From: an uncultured Prevotellaceae bacterium
GTDB taxonomy: Bacteria; Bacteroidota; Bacteroidia; Bacteroidales; Muribaculaceae
Direction of reading: 5' to 3'
Length of the DNA stretch: 64,000 nucleotides
NCBI GenBank assembly: GCA_946186575.1
Contig: CAMHNO010000012.1
Location: forward strand, 1-64,000
The notes below the pieces were generated by a model. The model did no database searches. It worked only from the letters and a program-made list of their open reading frames with translations, and was not told the DNA's origin. A program made the position numbers and the translations under genes. Of this stretch, positions 34,075 through 41,487 are shown piece by piece. The first letter of the stretch is position 1. Every line of letters begins with the position of its first letter.

Positions 34075-34190
34075 AATGAGGCACCCATGCGCGCTTCGCA
34101 CGAGTGCCCCATTATTATAATGCGGACTCCTTGGGTCCTCTTGTAGTCTTCTTCGTTCAACTCCCCTCCAGGAGTTCTTGACGAACGAGA
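34075..34190 (-). terminator. Hairpin-rich region after the 1160-residue protein gene
   Basis: Three hairpins: GGCAC/GTGCC with inner pairing (34080-34108, followed by TCATTTTTAC on the minus strand, the likely terminator), GGACTC/GGGTCC (34124-34137), and a long imperfect stem around AACTCC-CCTCC-AGGAGTT (34153-34184). Confidence 0.5.
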
Positions 34191-34213
34191 GAAAACCTTC
34201 TTTCTCTTCTTCT

Positions 34214-37200
34214 TTATTTCATCACCTTGGTGACGGTGGTGGTGCCGTCGCTGTAGCGGGTCACCATCACGTTGATGCCCTGCCATGGAGTGCGGCTAAC
34301 CATGCCGGCAAGGTTCACATATTCCACGCTAACCACCTGAGCGCCACTAATCACACCGGTGATGGCAGTCAATGGGCTGCTGGCTTGGAGGTCGAGTGGC
34401 TGAATCTTTATGACACTTGAAGCTGTCTGGTTGGGCTTGAGATTCTTAGCAACTGGTGTGCCGTAAGCCTTGCCGTCGCGCTGCACGATGATGTGGAACT
34501 CGTATTGATATTCAGGATTTGAAAGAGCTGCGGCATTAAGATTCTCGAGCTGGTTGCCAAACTTGTTCAAGTCCCACATTCCAATGCGGGCTGCACCGCT
34601 GAATGGGTTGTTGTTGGGGATTACCATGATTTGCTGCTCCTTGTCCCACATGGCATAGGTGATTACTGCATATTCTTGAATCTTTGGGTTCAAGAAATAG
34701 TAAGTAGTGTTGCCTACGGTAGGGCCAGCATTGCTGCCAATCATGAGATTGCTCTCAATGAAGTTGGCTGTGCAATACATGTTGGGCACGTATTCAGGAG
34801 CCTCGGTAAGCGTCAAATCGCTCTTGACCTTAATCTTATAGTTGACATCGTCGGTATATTCGCCGGTTAGGCTTCCTGCCTCAATGTAGTGTTCTACACC
34901 AGCTGAGGCCCTTGTCTCGCCATCACTGAAGCCCGAGAAGTCGAGCTCTACCCAGTTGCTCTGGTCCCAGCCACCAGTGCGCTTGCAGTGGTCATCTTTC
35001 ATCAAGAAGTCGACCTGATTAGCATTGGGAGTGGTCTTGATAATAGACTGGTCGCTCAGGTCTTTGCACCACAGGCTTGTGCCCTGAGCATAAACACCCT
35101 GCAGGCGGTCGCTCACGGTGTAGGTCTTGCCCTTCTCGCCGTCTTTCTCAATCCAGTGCAGCGGAGTCTCGATTACCTTATAGTAGCCAGTGTTTTCAGC
35201 AACAATCCAGCCCAGATAGTTCCAGCCATCGAGCTGAGTCACGGTCTCGCCCTCGTTGAGCACGTCGAGAGTGGCGATTTGGGTAGTGCTTGCGCCGGCA
35301 CTCTCAGTGTTAGTGGTGCTGCCATCAACTGTGGCTTTGTACATGAAGTTGGCATCGGCCTCATCGGGGTTGATGGCCTTAATCTTGTTGTAAAGGTCAC
35401 CCTGGAGCGATACCAGCTGATGCTGGCTCACCTCAACAGCCTCGGCGGCAGTAGCACCACCAGCCGGGTCAAAGGTGAGAGTAGTGGGGTATTTCTTCAC
35501 CGATAGATGATTGAGAGCCAAGTAACCTTTGTCCTGACTAGCCTGAGTACCCACCTTGATGCGATAAATACCAGCCTTAATCTTGAAGTGGTTGTTTTGC
35601 TTGTCATTATCGTAGGTCAAACCATAGTCATACTGCTCGGTCATTTCATAATCGTTGTCATAAGGAACGCCACGCCATCCATGATTATTGATGTTGTCCC
35701 AGTTGTCATTAAGGTCAATTCTCCAAGTAACGCTGAACTCACCATAGGCATATCCATCAGAGTCACCATAGTTTCCGTTACCTTTGTAATAAACATCAAT
35801 GTAATACTCGTCGGTCACGTCATCGTAGTTGAAACGAGGACCATAAGAGTGCCATGCACTACCATTGTCTGTACCTAACAGATAAAGCGGTGTCTTGCTG
35901 TCATCATAGAAGTAGGCAGTGATTGTCACATCATCATCGGGCATAGTGAAATTGTAGTTGCCAAGCTGGTCGGCAGCGATAGTGATTTCTTCGCCTTCTC
36001 CAATTTTCAATGTGACATAAGACAGCTCGTAATAACCACTGTTCTCATTGGCAATATCCTTGAGGTTGGCCATCACATTGAAAACCACATTTTCACCCTC
36101 GTAGGACTGCACTTGGTTTTCTTGAACCACATAGCCATCGGTGAGGAAGATATTGCCGTAGAATGTTTTTGGCCTAACATAGGTGTAGATGTTGTGATAC
36201 TGAACATCGGCAAACTCAGCGATGATTTTCACATCGCTGGCTGGCATCACAAAGGTGTAGAGCGTACCATTTGTGGTGTGAGTGATATTCTGTGGATCGA
36301 TAGTTTGAGTGCCAGCCTGAATAGTGACGCTCGAAATCTTCTTGCCAACGGCAGGAGTTACCAAGAACGACACAACTTCTAAAAATTGAGATGTATAACT
36401 AATATTATTATTTACATTCTCAACTATTACACCATCACGCAACGATATTTCACCAAAAGGAGTCTCATCAACAGAAACTTCAGGCTTCACCTCGTAAGTT
36501 ATTTGATACTTCTGCGATGGTTTGTACAGATAGACTTGCTGTCGTATTGATCCATTAGATGCATTTAAATTCTTGAACCAATTATAATCATTATTGTGTC
36601 TTATCTCAAAACCACTAAAATCAGTTCCACCCGTATTGTAAGTTTTATCATAATACTTAATTATTGCATTATGGTCATAACTACTAGAGGAATTTTCATC
36701 ACCATTTATTGATATTTTTGTGTAAAATAGCCATCTATTAGTGTTATTGCTTGATGGGTTCGATTCTAGTAATAATTGATAACCTGAGTTATAACCACTT
36801 CCAGTTTTTGTTTTATTTGTCCTATATGACTGAGAATCATTTGCGCCTAAATACCACGGAAATTCAGTGTCTGGTGTAGCTCTTAAATGTATAAATTGAA
36901 CAGAATCATTTGCTCTTACTCGATATCCATTATCTAACAAATCAACCTGTGTTGATAATATATTCCCATTACTAGGAACTTCGGGATCGCTATTGTAAAC
37001 GCTCATCGCACGTCCTTTTAACGTTGAAGAAGTAGCACGACCAACCAACAAATAGCTGACACCTGTGGTAACTTGGCTGTTTTTTGTAACCAACTCATAA
37101 ATGTCTCCATCTTCTTTTTCTATAACAATATCAATAGAGGAAAAGCGCACAGGCTTGCCTAAACTACCAAATATAAGCGTATTGCCTGCGGGCCAACCAT

Positions 37201-37696
37201 TGGCAAAACTTGTGTGAGTTCTTGTCTCAGTACCTGAACCAGAGGTGGGGCGGAAGGTTGAAGTCCAAGTGCCCGAGAAAGATGAAACCCAAGTGCCATC
37301 GTAGCCACTGGCAGTGAACTTACCTGGTGTCACAGCCGTTGCGGTACTGGAGCCAGCAGGTTTGTAATTCACTGTCATGACATTCATTGTTGTGGGCCCC
37401 CAGTAGAAGACATCGTTATTACCCTCCTTGAAATCGTCAAGGCAGTGGAAGATAATCTTCTTGATGGCAAAGTTTGCCGACTTGAAAGTTACTGTGTTCT
37501 GGTGGCGCAGCACCAAGAAGTTGGTGTTGTTCATGCCACCCGACATGGTCATCGTCACACCACCCTTCGAGGCATAATAGACCCCTTGGGCATTGTCAAA
37601 CTGCCCATCGTTGCGGGAGATGGTGATCGTTTGCTCTCCTGCCCATGCTGGCACAGCGAGGGCGAGGAGCATTAAAATAGTTAGGATTTTTCTCAT
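34214..37696 (-). CDS. Large secreted multidomain protein (1160 residues), function unknown
   Basis: A signal peptide (MRKILTILMLLALAVPAWA) precedes 1140 residues of beta-rich sequence. An N-terminal region (about 20-195) resembles those of other Bacteroidales secreted proteins. Two bacterial-repeat-type domains lie around residues 420-615 (TPAVGKKISSVTI ... YTFVMPASDVKIIAEF and VTLKIGEGEEI ... NFTMPDDDVTITAYF), each with the xFxMPxxDVxIxAxF signature. A later segment starts TTLTFDPAGGATAAE. The tail (YVNLAGMVSR ... VTRYSDGTTTVTKVMK) is like a type IX sorting signal. Codons about 200-440 are markedly AT-richer than the rest. It stands alone; likely a surface protein. Confidence 0.72.
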   Translation of the reverse strand: MRKILTILMLLALAVPAWAGEQTITISRNDGQFDNAQGVYYASKGGVTMTMSGGMNNTNFLVLRHQNTVTFKSANFAIKKIIFHCLDDFKEGNNDVFYWGPTTMNVMTVNYKPAGSSTATAVTPGKFTASGYDGTWVSSFSGTWTSTFRPTSGSGTETRTHTSFANGWPAGNTLIFGSLGKPVRFSSIDIVIEKEDGDIYELVTKNSQVTTGVSYLLVGRATSSTLKGRAMSVYNSDPEVPSNGNILSTQVDLLDNGYRVRANDSVQFIHLRATPDTEFPWYLGANDSQSYRTNKTKTGSGYNSGYQLLLESNPSSNNTNRWLFYTKISINGDENSSSSYDHNAIIKYYDKTYNTGGTDFSGFEIRHNNDYNWFKNLNASNGSIRQQVYLYKPSQKYQITYEVKPEVSVDETPFGEISLRDGVIVENVNNNISYTSQFLEVVSFLVTPAVGKKISSVTIQAGTQTIDPQNITHTTNGTLYTFVMPASDVKIIAEFADVQYHNIYTYVRPKTFYGNIFLTDGYVVQENQVQSYEGENVVFNVMANLKDIANENSGYYELSYVTLKIGEGEEITIAADQLGNYNFTMPDDDVTITAYFYDDSKTPLYLLGTDNGSAWHSYGPRFNYDDVTDEYYIDVYYKGNGNYGDSDGYAYGEFSVTWRIDLNDNWDNINNHGWRGVPYDNDYEMTEQYDYGLTYDNDKQNNHFKIKAGIYRIKVGTQASQDKGYLALNHLSVKKYPTTLTFDPAGGATAAEAVEVSQHQLVSLQGDLYNKIKAINPDEADANFMYKATVDGSTTNTESAGASTTQIATLDVLNEGETVTQLDGWNYLGWIVAENTGYYKVIETPLHWIEKDGEKGKTYTVSDRLQGVYAQGTSLWCKDLSDQSIIKTTPNANQVDFLMKDDHCKRTGGWDQSNWVELDFSGFSDGETRASAGVEHYIEAGSLTGEYTDDVNYKIKVKSDLTLTEAPEYVPNMYCTANFIESNLMIGSNAGPTVGNTTYYFLNPKIQEYAVITYAMWDKEQQIMVIPNNNPFSGAARIGMWDLNKFGNQLENLNAAALSNPEYQYEFHIIVQRDGKAYGTPVAKNLKPNQTASSVIKIQPLDLQASSPLTAITGVISGAQVVSVEYVNLAGMVSRTPWQGINVMVTRYSDGTTTVTKVMK

Positions 37697-37829
37697 TTTA
37701 AATATGTTTTAGTTTAGTCTAAATATGGCGTGTTGTATAAGATACGGCAAATTAAAGTTTGGTTATTGAGAGTTTCACAGTACGTTATATAACCTACCAA
37801 AAGTTATAGTATGCTTTAAAAATAGCGTG

Positions 37830-37837
37830 CAAATATA
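37830..37837 (-). promoter_or_regulatory. Possible -7 box for the 1160-residue protein
   Basis: TATATTTG on the minus strand about 134 bases upstream of the ATG. The rest of the 262-base gap (37697-37958) is AT-rich with no other feature I can support. Confidence 0.35.
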
Positions 37838-37958
37838 TTAAATATTAAACAAATATGCAAGAAAATTCGTATTTATTCAATTTTATCGTAAAAATGCGCG
37901 TGCGTTTCGTCATTTGGCGAAAAATGGAGAAAGTCTCATCTGTTTCTTTGTTGCCTTG

Positions 37959-39452
37959 TCACTCGCTGCGGCGCTTGGCTATGCTGCGCGAGAGCATGCG
38001 GTAAATTTCTTGCTTGTCGCCAGTTAGCATAGCTAAGTGCTTGGCCATGACGCCTTCGTCGCCACGTGCTGCCGGGCCCGTCTGCGACTGTGCCGGTGGC
38101 ATGGCATCGAGCTTGTCGACGGTAGACTTGATGAGCGGCAGCAGCGCCTCGAAGGGTATTCCCGCCTCGGCGAGCACCTCGGCCGCGAGAGAGTACATGT
38201 GGTTGCTGAAGTTGCTTGCAAAGACCGATGCCACGTGAAGCTTGAGGCGGTCGGCGCCGCTCACCTCATGCACGTTGGGCGTGATCAGCAGCGCGAGCTC
38301 CCTGAGCTGCATCAGCACCTCGCTGTCGCTGCCCTCGATGAAGAGATGCACCTGGCCCAGAGCTGCAGCATGGCTCTTGCTCAGCGACTGCATGGGCCAC
38401 ATCACACCGCAGCGGCAACGAGTTGCGCTCAGGGCATCAATCGATGTAGACCCCGATGTGTGAACCCACACCGCACCATTGTCGAGCACCGCCTGGCCCA
38501 GTGCGGCAATGGCGTCGTCGTTGACGGCGACAATATAGACCTCGCCGTCAGGGGCGAGCTGGTCGGTGGAGCTTGTCCATGGACATCCCACACGCTCGGC
38601 AAGCGCCTGGGCATGAGCAGGGTTGCGGCTGTAGACTTGCACTATCGTGCACTTGTCTTTGAGCGCAAGGGCAAAGCATGTGGCCACATTGCCCGAGCCA
38701 ACTATCACAACCCGCAACTGAGATGCTGTCACACTCCCCCCTGCCCCCTCTAACTTAGAGGGTGAGTTGCTGTTGCGTGTGTTTAGCTCCCCCTCTAAGT
38801 TAGAGGGGGATTTAGGGGGAGTGTGTAAATTCCGCGTCGCGCTCCCGTCATGGTCGCAGTAGGCGTTGTGGGTGTGTGGTTCTTGGTCTGTAATAGTTGC
38901 TGTTGAGCTCTTGTTCTGAGATGCTGTCACACTGCCCCCTGCCCCCTCTAACTTAGAGGGGGAGTTGCTGTTGCGGGTGCTAAGCTGCTCCTCTAAGTTA
39001 GAGGGGGATTTAGGGGGAGTGTGTAAATCCCGCCTCACGTCTCCGTCATGGTCGCAGGGTGCTGTGTTTGCATTCTCAATGAAATTCAAGATAGCATTAA
39101 TTATAGTGTGTGGTTGCTCAAAAACAATATAATTCTCAAATCTTAAAGTATGTATGCCATGTTTGTCGAATAGTAATTTATCTCTTTCAGCATCTTTTAA
39201 TGGTTGCAAAACATGGTAGTGGTAATCTCCATCGAGTTCAATGCAAAGTTTCAATCGAGGACAATAGAAATCGAGAATGAAATTATCTATGCTGAATTGT
39301 CTCCTAAATCTAAAGCCCTTGATTTGATCTTGTTTAAGCCAGTTCCAAAGGGATTTTTCTGCTTTTGTTGAATGGTTTCTTAACTCTCGTCTTATGATTT
39401 TAACTTTTGGGATGTTTTTTATGCGCTTATGATGATTGGGAGAGGCTGTCAC
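37959..39452 (-). CDS. DUF559 (VSR-like) endonuclease domain fused in frame to a DUF2520/Rossmann protein through palindromic repeats
   Basis: One uninterrupted frame holds a DUF559 domain (DNA about 39078-39430), two repeat-encoded linkers, and a DUF2520/ProC-like protein (37959 to about 38717). The DUF559 part has RRELRNHSTKAEKSLWNWL, FRRQFSIDNFILDFYC and LCIELDGDYHYH, whose Asp and Glu-x-Asp fit a PD-(D/E)XK nuclease. The linkers repeat SPSNLEEQLSTRNSNSPSKL and GAGGSVTAS. The DUF2520 part begins with a nucleotide-binding loop (VVIVGSGNVATCF) and keeps the usual length. No ATG precedes either domain after engB: DUF559 could start at GTG 39452 or 39476, DUF2520 at TTG 38717. Whether a fusion or two proteins are made is unknown. 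The open frame reaches into engB to 39791, but that start is implausible. Confidence 0.7.
   Translation of the reverse strand: MTASPNHHKRIKNIPKVKIIRRELRNHSTKAEKSLWNWLKQDQIKGFRFRRQFSIDNFILDFYCPRLKLCIELDGDYHYHVLQPLKDAERDKLLFDKHGIHTLRFENYIVFEQPHTIINAILNFIENANTAPCDHDGDVRRDLHTPPKSPSNLEEQLSTRNSNSPSKLEGAGGSVTASQNKSSTATITDQEPHTHNAYCDHDGSATRNLHTPPKSPSNLEGELNTRNSNSPSKLEGAGGSVTASQLRVVIVGSGNVATCFALALKDKCTIVQVYSRNPAHAQALAERVGCPWTSSTDQLAPDGEVYIVAVNDDAIAALGQAVLDNGAVWVHTSGSTSIDALSATRCRCGVMWPMQSLSKSHAAALGQVHLFIEGSDSEVLMQLRELALLITPNVHEVSGADRLKLHVASVFASNFSNHMYSLAAEVLAEAGIPFEALLPLIKSTVDKLDAMPPAQSQTGPAARGDEGVMAKHLAMLTGDKQEIYRMLSRSIAKRRSE
38720..38870. repeat. Palindromic repeat unit A (~150 bp)
   Basis: The unit starts GAGATGCTGTCACACT. 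It contains CCCTCTAA-C-TTAGAGGG (38746-38762) and CCCCCTCTAA-G-TTAGAGGGGG (38789-38809), then GATTTAGGGGGAGTGTGTAAA and a less conserved tail ending near TCATGGTCGCAG. ACTCCCCC at the start pairs with GGGGGAGT near the end, so the core can fold as one long hairpin with two inner ones. Confidence 0.9.
38918..39065. repeat. Palindromic repeat unit B (~150 bp)
   Basis: Same layout and orientation as unit A, starting 198 bases (66 codons) later. Its two palindromes are CCCCCTCTAA-C-TTAGAGGGGG and CTCCTCTAA-G-TTAGAGGGGG. It lies directly 3' of the DUF559 coding core on the transcribed strand. Confidence 0.9.
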
Positions 39453-39560
39453 ACTTTCGTTATGAGATACAGTCACACTCCACCCTGCCCCCTCTAACTT
39501 AGAGGGGGAGTTGCTGTTGCGTGTGTTTAGCTGCTCCTCTAAGTTAGAGGGGGAGATGAT
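39440..39560. repeat. Palindromic repeat unit C (truncated) plus short extra end
   Basis: GAGATACAGTCACACT at 39464 starts a copy of the unit that stops after the second palindrome (about 39554), 12 bases before the engB stop codon. A lone copy of the unit's end, GAGAGGCTGTCACACT, is at 39440, 24 bases away. Unit C begins 546 bases (182 codons) after unit B. Confidence 0.85.
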
Positions 39561-39571
39561 GGTTGCTGTTT

Positions 39572-40174
39572 TCACTGGTTTATGGATTGGTTGATTTGGT
39601 CGATATAGTCGAGAATCTCGTCGCGGCCCCGGCCGTCCTGACTCGATGTGACGAACACAGGTGGTAGCTCTTCCCAAGTGTTGAGCAGGTGACGCTTGTA
39701 GGCCGCAATAGCTTGGGCTCCTGCCACCTTGCCCAGCTTGTCGAGCTTGGTGAAGACGATGCTGAATGGCACACCGTTCTCGCCCAGCCACTCCATAAAT
39801 TCCACGTCGATTTGCTGCGGCTTCAAGCGGCTGTCGATGAGAACAAAGAGGTTGGTCATCTGCTGGCGCTCAAGCACATAGTCCTCGATAATCTTCTTCA
39901 ACTTCTCGCGGGAGTCCTTGCTGCGCTGAGCGTAGCCATAGCCTGGCAGGTCAACGATGTACCACTCGCCGTTAATCAAGAAGTGGTTGATGAGCAACGT
40001 CTTGCCTGGGGTAGACGAAGTCTTGGCAAGGCCCTTGTGGTTGGTGAGCATGTTGATGAGCGACGACTTGCCCACATTGCTGCGGCCAATGAAGGCGTAC
40101 TCGGGTTTATTGCCTGCCGGGCACTTGGAGTAGTCGCTGTTGCTTATCTCAAATTTTGCTGTCTTTATCTTCAT
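39572..40174 (-). CDS. engB: Ribosome biogenesis GTPase EngB/YsxC
   Basis: This essential GTPase helps assemble the large ribosomal subunit. The ATG at 40174 ([20 protein letters not shown]) gives 200 residues, the family length; the in-frame extension upstream crosses the promoter. G1 is [11 protein letters not shown]3 DLPGYGYA, G4 TKLDK, and the C-terminal [17 protein letters not shown] is typical. The repeat-laden DUF559-DUF2520 frame begins immediately downstream on the same strand. Confidence 0.93.
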   Translation of the reverse strand: MKIKTAKFEISNSDYSKCPAGNKPEYAFIGRSNVGKSSLINMLTNHKGLAKTSSTPGKTLLINHFLINGEWYIVDLPGYGYAQRSKDSREKLKKIIEDYVLERQQMTNLFVLIDSRLKPQQIDVEFMEWLGENGVPFSIVFTKLDKLGKVAGAQAIAAYKRHLLNTWEELPPVFVTSSQDGRGRDEILDYIDQINQSINQ

Positions 40175-40192
40175 CTTTATCAATATTTTGCA

Positions 40193-40200
40193 CAAAGGTA
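40193..40200 (-). promoter_or_regulatory. -7 box for engB
   Basis: TACCTTTG on the minus strand, 19 bases upstream of the engB ATG. Confidence 0.55.
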
Positions 40201-40246
40201 GTGAAAAATGATGATAAATGCCAACTAACATTAGAAAAATAGTTTG

Positions 40247-40254
40247 TAACTTTG
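40247..40254 (+). promoter_or_regulatory. -7 box for the threonine-aldolase-like gene
   Basis: TAACTTTG fits TAnnTTTG. The start of transcription would fall about seven bases later, inside the heptamer array. Confidence 0.6.
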
Positions 40255-40256
40255 CC

Positions 40257-40312
40257 CCACTTACCACTTACCACTTACTACTTACCACTTACCACTTACT
40301 ACTTACTACTTA
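40257..40312 (+). repeat. Heptanucleotide tandem repeat, eight units, abutting a start codon
   Basis: Eight complete 7-base units (five CCACTTA, three CTACTTA) run without interruption, and a ninth partial unit, CTATG, contains the start codon at 40315. The array fills the whole stretch between the -7 box and the ATG. Confidence 0.95.
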
Positions 40313-40314
40313 CT

Positions 40315-41340
40315 ATGATTTCATTTACATGCGACTATATCGAGGGTGCTCACCCCGAGATTTTGAAACGACTGGTTGAAACCAACATGGTGCAGGTGGA
40401 GGGCTATGGCGAGGACGAGTTCTGCGAGGCTGCCCGCGCCAAGATAAGGAAAGCCACTGGCTGCCCTGCCGCCGACGTGTTCTTCCTGGTGGGAGGCACA
40501 CAGACCAACAGCACCGTCATCGATGCCATGCTGCACCGCTACGAGGGCGTGATAGCCGTCGACACTGGCCACATTGCCGTGCACGAGAGCGGAGCAGTGG
40601 AGTTCAGCGGACACAAGGTGATAACGCTGCCAGGTCATAATGGAAAGATGGAGGCTGCCGAGCTGCGGCACTACTTAGAGCACTTCCACGGCGACCCCAC
40701 TTGGCCTCACATGGTGTATCCTGGCATGGTCTACATCTCGTTCCCTACCGAGTATGGCACTATCTACAGCCGTAGCGAGCTTGAGGCCATCAAAAACGTG
40801 TGCGAGCAGTACAGGATTCCGCTCTTCATCGACGGGGCACGATTGGGCTATGGCTTGATGAGCCCTGCCGCCGATGTCGACCTCAAGGCGCTTGCCAGCT
40901 TGTGCGACGTGTTCTACATTGGTGGCACTAAGGTGGGAGCTCTCTGTGGCGAGGCGGTGGTGTTCCCTCGGGGCAATGCTCCGCAGCATTTCTTCACCAT
41001 GGTGAAGCAGCATGGAGCCTTGCTTGCCAAGGGCCGCGTGCTGGGGCTGCAGTTCGACACACTATTTACCGATAATCTTTATTTCAACATCGCACGCCAT
41101 GCTATCGACATGGCCATGGAGCTCAAGAGCATGCTCTCGGCCAAGGGATTTGAGTTCTACATCGACTCGCCTACCAACCAGCAATTCCCCATCCTCACCC
41201 AAGCGCAGGTCGACTCACTCAACGGCAAGGTGGCCTTTGAGGTGTGGGACCAGCTGCCCGACGGGCGCTACATCACCCGTTTTGCCACAAGCTGGGCAAC
41301 CCCTCGCGCTAACATTGAGGCTCTCGGCGCTCTGCTATAA
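40315..41340 (+). CDS. Low-specificity L-threonine aldolase-like PLP enzyme
   Basis: Fold-type I PLP enzyme of the beta-eliminating lyase/threonine aldolase family, which splits threonine or allo-threonine to glycine and acetaldehyde. The ATG at 40315 gives 341 residues beginning MISFTCDYIEGAHPEIL; the longer frame from TTG 40252 only translates the heptamer repeat. Seen: FLVGGTQTNSTVIDAML, the PLP-stacking region DTGHIAVHESGA, the Asp in FIDGARLGYG, and the probable PLP-lysine in YIGGTKVGALCGE. It is divergent from engB. Substrate preference cannot be told. Confidence 0.85.
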   Translation: MISFTCDYIEGAHPEILKRLVETNMVQVEGYGEDEFCEAARAKIRKATGCPAADVFFLVGGTQTNSTVIDAMLHRYEGVIAVDTGHIAVHESGAVEFSGHKVITLPGHNGKMEAAELRHYLEHFHGDPTWPHMVYPGMVYISFPTEYGTIYSRSELEAIKNVCEQYRIPLFIDGARLGYGLMSPAADVDLKALASLCDVFYIGGTKVGALCGEAVVFPRGNAPQHFFTMVKQHGALLAKGRVLGLQFDTLFTDNLYFNIARHAIDMAMELKSMLSAKGFEFYIDSPTNQQFPILTQAQVDSLNGKVAFEVWDQLPDGRYITRFATSWATPRANIEALGALL

Positions 41341-41355
41341 CCTCGCCCACATTTT

Positions 41356-41400
41356 GTCCTCAAAAGAACCGTCCCCTATGAGGACATCCCCATGAGGATG
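41356..41400 (+). repeat. TCCTCAAA palindromic element, distant copy
   Basis: GTCCTCAAAAGAACCGTCCC then CTATGAGGAC (41356-41385) and ATCCCCATGAGGATG match the 4165-4207 element in order and spacing. The right arms are changed from TTTGAGGAC to ATGAGGAC. It follows the threonine-aldolase-like gene by 15 bases. Confidence 0.8.
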
Positions 41401-41419
41401 ATTGAAGATAAAGAGCAAG

Positions 41420-41462
41420 AAAAAACGCTGTGCAGGTTACTGGCCTGGTCAGCGTTTTTTTT
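41420..41462. terminator. Bidirectional terminator
   Basis: AAAAAACGCTG (41420-41430) pairs with CAGCGTTTTTT (41450-41460). It separates two converging genes. Confidence 0.88.
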
Positions 41463-41487
41463 CTTGTGTTGCGCCCGGTGTTGTGCT

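Noticed and set aside
39453-39791. Longer start of the DUF559-DUF2520 frame at an ATG inside engB
   Set aside because: The first ~70 residues only translate engB in another frame (Arg/Gln-rich, no family pattern) and would overlap engB by 220 bases.
40257-40312. CRISPR array
   Set aside because: Seven-base units without spacers, and no cas genes anywhere in the window.
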